Source: an uncultured Eubacteriales bacterium (GTDB lineage: Bacteria; Bacillota; Clostridia; Oscillospirales; Acutalibacteraceae). Taken from it: a stretch of DNA of 46,067 nt. Shown here piece after piece: positions 25,433 to 33,086 of this stretch (the first letter of the stretch is position 1; every line of letters starts with the position of its first letter). The notes below the pieces were generated by a model. The model was not told where the DNA came from and did no database searches. It saw only the letters and a program-made list of their open reading frames with translations. The translations under genes and the position numbers were made by a program. The stretch is from the NCBI GenBank assembly GCA_900315285.1, contig OMYO01000022.1:1-46067 (forward strand), written 5' to 3'.

Positions 25433-26413
25433 ATGAAAAAATATACGAGCAGAGTGGCGGCGGTGCTGCTGGCCATTCTTATGGTAGTATCGGCGGCGGT
25501 GCCCACGTTCGCGTTGGGTTTCCTCATGCCGGGAGAAGAAGACGGTCCGACCGTTACCTCTGTTTCTGAGCCGAAGGTCGTTGACGAGAACGGTACAAAG
25601 AAGGTCGTTAAGACTACCACCTATTCAGACGGCACCACGAAAGATGATGTCGACACCGGATTCACCGGCATCAAGACATCCGGCAACAGCGGCTACTATT
25701 TCAAGGACGGCGTGGAATCTAAGAGCACGAATGGAAAGATCAAGTATAATCGCGGAACGTACACCATCAAGAATGGCAAGGTCACCGGTGTCAAGTTCAG
25801 CGTACCGAAGGTCAACCAGATGCCGAGATACCTGACAGGGTGCGAGGCAGCAGCCAGTGCATCGCTCCTGCAATTCTACGGCTATAATGTCACCGTCGAT
25901 GACATGGTGAACTACATTCCGCGCGAGGACGTTGTCACCCGTAACGGCAAGCGATACGGCCCCAGCATCTACGAGAAGTTCGCCGGCAACCCCCGCGGCG
26001 GCTACACCTCTAAGCACCCCGGCTATGGTGCATTCGCCCCGGTTGTCACCAAGGCCATGAACCACGCCATCCAGGACAGGGACGGCAAATATAAGGCAGT
26101 CGACATTACCGGTTCCAGCACGAGCGACCTGTACCGCGAGCTCATGAAGGGCCATCCCTGCTTCGTCTGGGCGACCTACAACATGGAGACCCCCGACAAA
26201 GTAAACTCCTGGTACGTTAAGGACAGTAACGGGAACTACAAGTACTTCTCCTACCCCCGTGGCACCCACACCATGATTCTCTACGGATTCGACGCCAACA
26301 ACGTCTACGTCATGGACCCCTACGGCGGCGAGTACAAGCCCTTCCCCCGTTCGTCCTTCGCCTCGAAGTACAAACTTTTGAAAAAGATGGCCATTGAAAT
26401 CCAGAAGGCCTGA
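25433..26413 (+). CDS. Secreted C39-like cysteine peptidase
   Basis: A 326-residue exported protein: signal peptide (KKYTSRVAAVLLAILMVVS, cleavage after VPTFA), a linker with one or two surface repeats (TGFTGIKTSGNSGYYFKDG), then a Peptidase_C39_2-type domain. Gln129 and Cys137 lie in VNQMPRYLTGCEAAA, the later His279 in GTHTMILYGFD and Asp295 in YVMDPYGG, giving a full papain-like triad. A start at 25415 would add six residues; ribosome sites for both are mediocre and the choice is uncertain. It probably cleaves surface or host peptides. Confidence 0.85.
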   Translation: MKKYTSRVAAVLLAILMVVSAAVPTFALGFLMPGEEDGPTVTSVSEPKVVDENGTKKVVKTTTYSDGTTKDDVDTGFTGIKTSGNSGYYFKDGVESKSTNGKIKYNRGTYTIKNGKVTGVKFSVPKVNQMPRYLTGCEAAASASLLQFYGYNVTVDDMVNYIPREDVVTRNGKRYGPSIYEKFAGNPRGGYTSKHPGYGAFAPVVTKAMNHAIQDRDGKYKAVDITGSSTSDLYRELMKGHPCFVWATYNMETPDKVNSWYVKDSNGNYKYFSYPRGTHTMILYGFDANNVYVMDPYGGEYKPFPRSSFASKYKLLKKMAIEIQKA

Positions 26414-26431
26414 CTTAACCCGTTGATCCCC

Positions 26432-26473
26432 GGCACACCTCACCGCCCCTGTGCGGCGGGATGTGCCTTTTTT
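26432..26473 (+). terminator. Intrinsic terminator
   Basis: GGCACA...CCGCCC pairs with GCGGCGGGATGTGCC and is followed by TTTTTT. It ends the C39 gene just before the ribosome site of the next secreted protein. Confidence 0.8.
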
Positions 26474-26490
26474 GAAAGGAGAATAAGAGA

Positions 26491-27108
26491 ATGCGGCGAT
26501 TCACTTCTATTTTGTTGAGCTTTGTACTGGTGGTAGTATCCATCTGTTGCATGGCGGTGCCGGCGAGTGCGGCGACGAAGTTGAGCAAGAAGGACTTTGA
26601 TTATTATCAGACCATTGATGGGGTAAAGAAGAAATATAATTATATTGATATTATCCGCGATCCTGACACTGTCGATTTTGGAAACATTTCAATGGGGACC
26701 GCAAAAGGAAATTATTCGGAGGGCTATTCGATTATTAACACATTTGGTTTGATTCCCGGCAAGAGTACCAAAGCGGATGTGAAGAGAATTTTTGGGAATC
26801 AGGCGTATGAGATTGAGGAAAATACTGATCCCGATTCCAAGAACCAGGCCACAGGACAATGGGATTGCTCTCACGACGAAAATGGCTACTCTATTCGAAA
26901 TTATTTCGGGTGTTATCAAATGCATCCCAATTACGGCTACAGTATAACCAGCCTCTCTAACGACTCTGGTTACAGCAAAACGGAACCCCAAACATGCTAT
27001 GAAGTTATCTATCAGGACAATGGTGAATATTTTGCTAGGGGCTTCTACTTTGATAGTGACAATATTCTTGTTATTGAGGACTTACATGCTATCTTTATCA
27101 CCCATTGA
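26491..27108 (+). CDS. Secreted protein of unknown function
   Basis: A 205-residue exported protein with signal peptide MRRFTSILLSFVLVVVSICC and cleavage after VPASA. The mature part has no recognised domain; the segment FGLIPGKSTKADVKRIFG resembles the short helix of SmpA/BLIP-like folds (G-x-S-x-x-E-V), a weak hint. It is clearly more AT-rich and Tyr/Asn-rich than its neighbours, suggesting a different history. GAAAGGAG lies 10 nt before the ATG. No terminator was seen before array C. Confidence 0.65.
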   Translation: MRRFTSILLSFVLVVVSICCMAVPASAATKLSKKDFDYYQTIDGVKKKYNYIDIIRDPDTVDFGNISMGTAKGNYSEGYSIINTFGLIPGKSTKADVKRIFGNQAYEIEENTDPDSKNQATGQWDCSHDENGYSIRNYFGCYQMHPNYGYSITSLSNDSGYSKTEPQTCYEVIYQDNGEYFARGFYFDSDNILVIEDLHAIFITH

Positions 27109-27178
27109 TCAAAGACACAAAACTCTAGGACTAGAAGATATTCGACCAATATTTGTAAAAGCATAAAATTGGACTCCA

Positions 27179-27537
27179 TTTACCTACAATCTTCCAAAAT
27201 TTCCCATCCCGTAGGTAGACTCTCCACCCTTCCAATCCAGATTTTACCTACGCCTCACGAAAAATAAGTTGGGCGTAGGTAGATCACCTTAATCTAACTT
27301 GCGTCTTTTACCTACGCACTCCTCATTAATAGGAGCGCGTAGGTAATTTTTTCTTTGAAAGCAAGCTCTCTCTACCTACGCCCGCCCGAGAAACAGAAGA
27401 TTGTAGGTAAGTTGCCTTGTGGCAACCCAAAATTTCTACCTACACGCTCCTGAAAATTTGGGATGTGTAGGTAAATCGCCCACAAAAGACATTAATCTAT
27501 ACCTACAAGGAGAGCCCAATTCCAGATCTGTAGGTAA
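27179..27537. repeat. Array C: six alternating inverted TACCTAC units, 64-bp period
   Basis: Left arms TACCTAC start at 27181, 27245, 27309, 27373, 27437 and 27500. Right arms GTAGGTA start at 27211, 27275, 27339, 27403, 27467 and 27530. All twelve arms are exact and all six gaps are 23 nt. Several loops extend the stem (unit 3: CTCCT with AGGAG; unit 2: GCC with GGC). The linker before unit 5 has the same GTTG...GCAACCC pattern as the linker before unit 5 of array A, so the two arrays share ancestry. Confidence 0.96.
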
Positions 27538-27605
27538 CCGCCCAGAAATATCGCGCCACCCCAAATGGCATTGAACATCACCAAGGCGCAGGCCCTCTAC
27601 TTTTC

Positions 27606-27614
27606 TGATAAAAT
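27606..27614 (+). promoter_or_regulatory. Extended -10 promoter for kptA
   Basis: TGA-TAAAAT (-10 at 27609-27614) lies 55 bp before the kptA start; no convincing -35. A dispersed-motif copy (27642-27648) is in the leader. Confidence 0.45.
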
Positions 27615-27668
27615 AAGTGTAAGCACCAAACAGACCCGTAAATCGCCCACACAAAAGGAAGGCCCCCC

Positions 27669-28211
27669 ATGAACTACATCTCCCTCTCCAAGCTAATGTC
27701 CTACATCCTCCGCCATCACCCGGAGGAATTCGGCATTGAGCTGGACAAAAACGGGTTTGTCCCCATGAGGAAGCTGGCAAGGAAAATCAACGACACCGGG
27801 CGATTCGACCGGAGAATCACCCCAGATGACTTTGCTCACGTCATTGAAAACGGCGACAAACGGCGGTTTGAAATCCAGGGCGACAAAATTCGGGCCATGT
27901 ATGGCCACTCCACGAAGCAGGTAGTCCAGCAGACACCGGCCGAGCCACCGGAGCTTCTCTATCACGGCACACCCTGGAAGAATGTTACACCCATTCTTCG
28001 TGAGGGGCTCAAGCCCATGAAGCGTCAATACGTGCACTGTTCGCCGACACCGGAATGGGCGAAGCGTGTTGGCAGCAGGCGCGACCCGAACCCGGCCATC
28101 CTCATTGTTGAGGCCAAGCGGGCCTACGAGGCCGGTGTACCGTTTTACACCTGCAACGACCAGATCTGGCTGAGCGGGGCCATTCCGCCGGAGTTCCTCA
28201 GGCTTAACTGA
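27669..28211 (+). CDS. kptA: RNA 2'-phosphotransferase (Tpt1/KptA)
   Basis: A 180-residue member of the Tpt1/KptA family, which moves an RNA 2'-phosphate to NAD+. The N-terminal winged-helix part starts with ISLSKLMSYILRHHPEEFGI. The catalytic half carries MYGHST, LYHGTPWKNV and YVHCSPTP with the conserved His, Arg and NAD-binding residues. The role in bacteria without tRNA splicing is uncertain and may be RNA repair or tolerance. GGAAGG lies 8 nt before the ATG. The gene stands alone between array C and a nitroreductase. Confidence 0.95.
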   Translation: MNYISLSKLMSYILRHHPEEFGIELDKNGFVPMRKLARKINDTGRFDRRITPDDFAHVIENGDKRRFEIQGDKIRAMYGHSTKQVVQQTPAEPPELLYHGTPWKNVTPILREGLKPMKRQYVHCSPTPEWAKRVGSRRDPNPAILIVEAKRAYEAGVPFYTCNDQIWLSGAIPPEFLRLN

Positions 28212-28290
28212 CCGGCCGACACTCGCCACCCAACTGCCTCTTGATGCCCGCATTTTCCCGTCCTAAACTGTTATCAAGGAGGTAACGTCA

Positions 28291-28824
28291 ATGAACACTC
28301 TTGATACCATCTACAGCCGCAAATCCATCCGTTCCTTCACGGGCGATCCAGTCTCGGACGCAACCCTCAACGAAATCCTCAAAGCAGCCAAAGCCGCTCC
28401 TGTCGGTATGGGGCAGTTTGAAAATGTACATCTCACGGTCATCACCAACAAGGAGCTTCTCGGCAAGATCAACACCGCTGGTGCCGCCCTGTTCGGCAAC
28501 CCCAAGGCCGTTCCGCTCTACGGTGCTCCGCAGTTCATCCTCGTCTCCGTCAAGAAGCCGGAGCCCGGCCGCGAGAATGTCAGCTACTCCAACGCCGCCG
28601 GCATTGTCGAGAACATGGCTCTGGCCGCCACGGATCTGGGCGCCGGCGCCTGCCACATCTGGGGTGCCGTTATGGCCCTGTCTCATCAGCCGGATCTTGT
28701 CACCGCACTTGAGCTCCCCGAAGGCTTCATTCCCGCCTGCGGTCTTGTTGTCGGTGAGACCAGCGACTCCTATTCTGTCCGCAACGTGGATACGGGAAAG
28801 ATTGGGGTCAACTACCTGAAATAA
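28291..28824 (+). CDS. Nitroreductase-family protein
   Basis: A 177-residue FMN-binding nitroreductase-family protein. YSRKSIRSFTGDPVSD at the N-terminus contains the Arg-Ser-Arg-type flavin phosphate site, AAPVGMGQFENVHLTVIT is the second flavin contact, and GLVVGETSD lies near the C-terminus. It probably uses NAD(P)H to reduce nitro or quinone-like compounds in the cytoplasm. AAGGAGG lies 8 nt before the start and a terminator follows. It is one of three nitroreductases in the window, each from a different subgroup. Confidence 0.9.
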   Translation: MNTLDTIYSRKSIRSFTGDPVSDATLNEILKAAKAAPVGMGQFENVHLTVITNKELLGKINTAGAALFGNPKAVPLYGAPQFILVSVKKPEPGRENVSYSNAAGIVENMALAATDLGAGACHIWGAVMALSHQPDLVTALELPEGFIPACGLVVGETSDSYSVRNVDTGKIGVNYLK

Positions 28825-28840
28825 AGATATTTACTTGGGC

Positions 28841-28870
28841 GCCTCCGACTTGGCTGTCGGGGGCGTTTTT
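28841..28870 (+). terminator. Intrinsic terminator
   Basis: GCCTCCGAC (28841-28849) pairs with GTCGGGGGC (28856-28864), with one G-T pair, and is followed by GTTTTT. The first decayed arm of array D overlaps the end of the T-run. Confidence 0.8.
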
Positions 28871-29290
28871 GCCTGCAAAATTTCTTTTTTGGCGGGAATG
28901 CAGTTAATGTGCTCTGCCCATTGGGACAGAATTTAACTGCACATCATTGCTTTCCGCTATATTGCAGTTAAGTTGCCACCCTCAAACTGCCGCCCATTAA
29001 CTGCAAAATCCTTTTTCAACTGAATTTGCAGTTATATGCACCCGGGCGATTCACTGATTCTTAACTGCAAAACCTTCAAATCAATCTAAGTGCAGTTAAA
29101 GGTGCCCGCCGGGCATGGCTTCCTTTTACTGCAGTCTTTCCAAAACAAATCAGTTGCAGTTAAGTCCCCTCCCTGGCGGGAGAAAACATAACTGCAAACT
29201 TCTCAAAAAAACAAAAGTGCAGTTAATTTTCCTCATCCAGAACCACAACGCTTAACTGCAATTTCCCCAAAAAGAAAGGAATGCAGTTAA
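28869..29290. repeat. Array D: seven alternating inverted TTAACTGC units, 64-bp period
   Basis: Left arms start at 28869 (decayed TTGCCTGC), 28933, 28997, 29061, 29125 (TTTACTGC), 29188 (ATAACTGC) and 29252. Right arms GCAGTTAA start at 28900, 28964, 29028 (GCAGTTAT), 29092, 29156, 29219 and 29283. Every gap is exactly 23 nt, including in units with decayed arms, and unit spacing is 64,64,64,64,63,64. It has the same motif, unit number and spacing as array B but no obvious shared linkers. It begins on the preceding terminator's T-run. Confidence 0.95.
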
Positions 29291-29504
29291 CCCCGCCAGC
29301 CAAACGAACGCTGTCCTTTAAATGGTACTCCAAATCCTCCTTCCTCCATTGTTTCCCACCCCAAAACAGCTACAATATAGATGCTAAAAGAAATATTTAG
29401 TTATTGTATTCGAAAAAATCAAATCCTGTTTGCAGACGCCTCTGTTGGAAGTTCTGAGGGAAGTTACCGGAACAAGATCCTATAGAATTGTTGAAAACAA
29501 ATTC
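29291..29504. other. Non-coding region upstream of the 66-residue ORF
   Basis: No gene is supported. CAATAT near 29374 could be a -10 with TTGTTT near 29349. A 34-codon frame from 29381 lacks a ribosome site. The region ends at the hairpin 29505-29536. Confidence 0.4.
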
Positions 29505-29544
29505 AGCCTCTGCATTCAGGAATGAACGCAGAGGCTATCATTTT
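29505..29544 (+). terminator. Terminator or attenuator in front of a small ORF
   Basis: AGCCTCTGC (29505-29513) pairs perfectly with GCAGAGGCT (29528-29536), followed by ATCATTTT. It lies 24 bp before the ATG of the small ORF and 9 bp before its AGGAGG, so it may be a conditional terminator. Confidence 0.65.
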
Positions 29545-29567
29545 GCCGCGCGAAGGAGGTCAGAAAT

Positions 29568-29768
29568 ATGACTACCACTAATATGAAATCCAGACTCGTC
29601 TCCGACATCTATATGAGCTATGACTGCACCCAATTCCCCTATCTTTATGACTCCGTTCTGCAGCGGTATGGCGTCCAGTCCAATCGCGAGCTCTACGCCT
29701 TGAGTGTTGGAGACTTGAAGGACATCCTGAACGAATTCGCCGAGATGGATGCTGACATGACCGCCTAA
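29568..29768 (+). CDS. Small protein of unknown function (66 residues)
   Basis: A 66-residue acidic frame beginning MTTTNMKSRLVSDIYMSYD. It has a strong AAGGAGG 7 nt before the ATG, which is the main support. No signal peptide or membrane segment. The second half (SVGDLKDILNEFAEMDADM) should be a helix. It is preceded by a terminator-like hairpin and converges with the broken tetR gene. I do not recognise the family. Confidence 0.6.
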   Translation: MTTTNMKSRLVSDIYMSYDCTQFPYLYDSVLQRYGVQSNRELYALSVGDLKDILNEFAEMDADMTA

Positions 29769-29781
29769 GGCTGGCCCAGCC

Positions 29782-30350
29782 TTAGGAATAGTTTTCCAGA
29801 GCAATCAGAGCATTGTCTGACAAATCATACATGAGCTGAGCAATGGAGGCTTTATCTTTTTGAAAGTTTGAGTCCATCCAGTTGCGAATAATTGCCATAT
29901 TCCCATGGAGGATAAAAGCATAGGTTTCCGCCTGTATTTCCTCAGGGACTGTCGGCGCATATTCCCTCTGTATTATTCTTATCATCTCCTGAAGGAATTG
30001 TCTCTGAAACTCGCGGTCTTGCGGTTCAATTAATAATATCCGGTAAACGTCCGCATTCTTTTCCACAAAGTCAAGATAAGCCTGTATATACATAACATCG
30101 TTCAGGGACGGAGAAATACTGGTGAGGTATTCCTCTGTCTCACTGGAAAAGTCTTTTTCAATGTCCTTCAGTACATCGCCCGGAGAGCCATAATGCAGAT
30201 AGAATGTCGTACGGTTAATGCCTGCACGCTCACAGAGTTCCTTCACCTTGACAGCAGATACCGGCTGTTCCTGCAGCATAAGATATCAGGGTGGCTTTTA
30301 AAAGAGAACGGGTCAAGCGAACTCTTTGATTGGCATTGTGTTCCTGCATT
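29782..30350 (-). pseudogene. TetR-family regulator gene broken by frameshifts near its 5' end
   Basis: The main frame (29782-30279, 165 codons) encodes a TetR protein from the middle of the DNA-binding domain onward: VKVKELCERAGINRTTFYLHYG is the helix-turn-helix. Its ATG at 30279 has no ribosome site. A proper start exists at 30350 with GGGAGGAAG 9 nt upstream, reading MQEHNANQRVRLTRS, then the frame shifts at a T5 run (30300-30304) where LLKATLIS continues in a second frame, and again at 30280 into MLQEQPVSAV. All pieces together rebuild a normal TetR N-terminus. Either the gene is inactive, a truncated protein is made, or there are sequence errors. It is divergent from the dehydrogenase operon, which it would be expected to control. 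Confidence 0.75.
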
Positions 30351-30406
30351 TGATGACACTTCCTCCCAAGATGTCGACCCGGCAACATCCCACAATTTTC
30401 TGTTCA

Positions 30407-30435
30407 TTGTGATTTCGACACGGTGTCGCTATCAT
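30407..30435 (+). promoter_or_regulatory. Promoter with operator in the spacer, dehydrogenase operon
   Basis: TTGTGA (30407-30412) and TATCAT (30430-30435) are 17 bp apart. The spacer contains the perfect palindrome CGACAC-G-GTGTCG (30416-30428), a good candidate site for the divergent TetR regulator. Confidence 0.65.
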
Positions 30436-30482
30436 AAACTTAGCAAAAATTTTAACAAATGTACAGAAGGGTTGTGTCATAC

Positions 30483-31493
30483 ATGAAAGTTTTTATGATT
30501 GGCGGCACCGGTCTTCTCGGTTCCGAAACAGCAAAAGTTCTCATTGAGCGGGGACATCAGGTCGTATCCATTGCGCTCCCACCGCTTCCCACCGGAGCAG
30601 TTCTCCCACCGGAAATGGAAATTGAATACGGTAACTATCTCGAGATGTCCGATGACGAACTCCGCCGTCATTTTCAGGGTTGTGAGGGGTTTGTCTTTGC
30701 CGCCGGTGTCGATGAGCGCGTCGAAGGTCCTGCCCCCATCTATGATCTATATAAGAAATACAACATTGACCCCCTCCGCCGTCTTCTAAAAATTGCCAAG
30801 GAAGAAGGGGTCAAGCATGTCTCCATCTGCGGATCCTATTTTGCCCATTTTGCAAAAAAATGGCCGGAGCTGAAGCTCACGGAATACCACCCCTACATCC
30901 GCTCCCGTATTGATCAGGAGAATGTGGCTTTCTCTTTTGCCGATGACAACTTTGACGTCGCTGTCCTCGAACTCCCCTATATTTTTGGCACCCAGCCTGG
31001 CCGCAAACCGGTCTGGATGTTGCTCGCGGACATGATTGACGGGAAATCCCCCATATTCTATCCAAAAGGTGGCTGCACCATGGTCACCGTCCGCCAGGTT
31101 GGCGAAGGGCTCGCCGGTGCACTGGAATACAACAAAGGCGCCCATGCTTACCCGTTCGGATGGTACAACTACTCTTGGAAAGAAATGTTCACCATCATGG
31201 AGGAGCAGCTCGGCATGAAACCGAAGCCCTATATTACCATTCCAAACTGGCTGTATACTCTGGGCTCTCAAAGTCTTATCCGTGACTACAAGAAGCGCGG
31301 CATTGACTCCGGGCTTGACTTTAACCACTTTGCGCCCCTGCAGTGCGGCGAGCTCTACATCGACAAATCGGAAGGCGCTGAAAAGCTTCATGTGGCACCA
31401 GATGATATCAAAGCGGCAATGGGCGACTCCATCCGTCTTGCCATGGATATCAAACACGGTAAGGTAAATGCCATCTCCATGAAGGGAGAATGA
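30483..31493 (+). CDS. NAD(P)-dependent epimerase/dehydratase-like oxidoreductase
   Basis: A 336-residue extended short-chain dehydrogenase. MKVFMIGGTGLLGSETAKVL is the Rossmann dinucleotide motif (GGTGLLG). The usual YxxxK catalytic pair is not evident at its normal place: around residue 130 the sequence reads YHPYIRSRIDQEN, so the typical Lys is missing or moved. The start at 30483 is preferred over 30459 because GAAGGG lies between them. The stop overlaps the next gene, so both form one operon facing the broken tetR. Substrate unknown. Confidence 0.78.
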   Translation: MKVFMIGGTGLLGSETAKVLIERGHQVVSIALPPLPTGAVLPPEMEIEYGNYLEMSDDELRRHFQGCEGFVFAAGVDERVEGPAPIYDLYKKYNIDPLRRLLKIAKEEGVKHVSICGSYFAHFAKKWPELKLTEYHPYIRSRIDQENVAFSFADDNFDVAVLELPYIFGTQPGRKPVWMLLADMIDGKSPIFYPKGGCTMVTVRQVGEGLAGALEYNKGAHAYPFGWYNYSWKEMFTIMEEQLGMKPKPYITIPNWLYTLGSQSLIRDYKKRGIDSGLDFNHFAPLQCGELYIDKSEGAEKLHVAPDDIKAAMGDSIRLAMDIKHGKVNAISMKGE

Positions 31494-31495
31494 TC

Positions 31496-33019
31496 ATGAA
31501 ACCAACCGTACTCATGACTGGTGCCTCAGGCACCATGGGCTTTGAGAGTCTAAAGAAGATGGTAAACCATCTGGACAGCTATGATCTTCTGCTCCTCGTC
31601 CGCAATTCCGAAAAAAACCACAAGCTGCTCAGTCCTTATCTGGGCACTCCCGGTCTTCGCGTTATCTGGGGAGACCTCTCCGACAAGGACACGGTAAAAC
31701 TGGCAGTCTCCACAGCAGACCTTGTACTGCACATTGCCGCATTTGTCTCCCCAAAGGCGGACTATTATCCGAAGAAAGCCATGGAGGTCAACTACGGCGG
31801 GACCAAGCATCTCATTGACGCCATTAAAGAACAGGGCCGTGCGGATAAAGTGAAATTTGTCTATATTGGAACCGTCGCAGAGACGGGAGACCGCATGCCG
31901 CCCATTCACTGGGGACGGGTCGGTGACCCAATCAAGCCTAGCATGTTTGACTACTATGCCGTCTCAAAAGTTGCCGCCGAGCGCTATGTAATAGAGTCTG
32001 GCCTAAAATACTGGGTCAGCCTCCGGCAGACCGGCATTATTGGCCCTGCCATGAGTGCCATCCGAGACCCAATCATGTTCCACAACTGTTTTAACAACGT
32101 TCTGGAATATGTTTCCGACCGCGACTCCGGCACCGCCATGGAGCATCTTGCCCGCTACGACGCCGAGGGCACTTTAGACTCCTCTTTCTGGGGCCATATC
32201 TACAATATCGGCGGTGGTGCGCCCTGTCGAACCGATACCTATAGTATGTTTGAAATCCTCTATGGTGCCCTGGGTATCACCAAGCTGCAGTATATCCTGA
32301 AGCCCAAGGAGCAGGCCACCAGAAATTTCCACGGGCAATACTATCTCGACTCGGACAAGCTGGAGAACTATCTCCACTTCCGCAGCGACAGCATGCAGTA
32401 CTACTATGACAGTTACCTGAAGGGCTTAGGTGCAGCGTTGCCCGCCGCCAAGATCATCACAAAATTCCCCGGTGGCCAAAAGCTCATGGGAGCCGCCATG
32501 AAGAAAACTTTTGACAAACTCGGCAGAATGGACCATGGAACCATTCATTTCATAGAGGACAATGTCGAGGACCATATTGACGCCTATTGGGGAAGCCGCA
32601 AGGCCTGGGAGTCCTTGCCTGAGGACATTCGCAGTTTTCCGCGATTCACGGACTGGGACAAAGTCGTACTTCTCGACCACGGCTACGACGAGACAAAGCC
32701 CGAATCCGAGCTCGGCCATGAAGACATGAAAAAGGCCGCGGAATTCCGCGGCGGAGAACTTCTCAGCGACACCATGGCCAAAGGTGACTGGACCACAAAG
32801 CTGACATTCCGCTGCCAGTTCGGCCACGAATTCCAGGCAAGCCCCCGGCTTATCCTGGAAGGCGGCCACTGGTGCCCAGAGTGCGAGCGCAGGAGCTGGA
32901 ACTATGGCAAGCGAGCCAAAGGAGATCCTTTCTTCGCACAGGTATGGGATCCGCTCCATGCCCCAGATGAGCTCCGGGTATATCCCAAAGAAGTCACAGA
33001 ACTGGACGTCCAAGACTAA
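31496..33019 (+). CDS. Extended SDR oxidoreductase with C-terminal zinc-ribbon-like domain
   Basis: A 507-residue protein. Residues 1-270 are an extended SDR: TVLMTGASGTMGFESLKKM (NAD(P)-binding), a catalytic YYAVSKVAAERYV (YxxxK) and VSLRQTGIIGPAMS. Residues 280-420 are a less familiar helical part. The C-terminus has FRCQFGHEFQASPRLILEGG followed by HWCPECE, a Cys/His set that probably binds zinc. GAAGGGAGA precedes the second ATG of the overlap (31496), preferred over 31490. With its partner it likely reduces or epimerises a small molecule; identity unknown. Confidence 0.8.
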   Translation: MKPTVLMTGASGTMGFESLKKMVNHLDSYDLLLLVRNSEKNHKLLSPYLGTPGLRVIWGDLSDKDTVKLAVSTADLVLHIAAFVSPKADYYPKKAMEVNYGGTKHLIDAIKEQGRADKVKFVYIGTVAETGDRMPPIHWGRVGDPIKPSMFDYYAVSKVAAERYVIESGLKYWVSLRQTGIIGPAMSAIRDPIMFHNCFNNVLEYVSDRDSGTAMEHLARYDAEGTLDSSFWGHIYNIGGGAPCRTDTYSMFEILYGALGITKLQYILKPKEQATRNFHGQYYLDSDKLENYLHFRSDSMQYYYDSYLKGLGAALPAAKIITKFPGGQKLMGAAMKKTFDKLGRMDHGTIHFIEDNVEDHIDAYWGSRKAWESLPEDIRSFPRFTDWDKVVLLDHGYDETKPESELGHEDMKKAAEFRGGELLSDTMAKGDWTTKLTFRCQFGHEFQASPRLILEGGHWCPECERRSWNYGKRAKGDPFFAQVWDPLHAPDELRVYPKEVTELDVQD

Positions 33020-33027
33020 ACGAAAAT

Positions 33028-33068
33028 AATGCCTGTTGCAAAGCCAAAACTTTGCAGCAGGCATTTTT
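33028..33068 (+). terminator. Intrinsic terminator
   Basis: AATGCCTGTTGCAAAG (33028-33043) pairs with CTTTGCAGCAGGCATT (33050-33065), one mismatch, followed by TTTC. It ends the dehydrogenase operon. Confidence 0.85.
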
Positions 33069-33086
33069 CTCTTCTATGAAACTCTT

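Noticed and set aside
29381..29485. 34-codon frame MLKEIFSYCIRKNQ
   Set aside because: No ribosome binding site and no recognisable feature; lies in a likely leader region.
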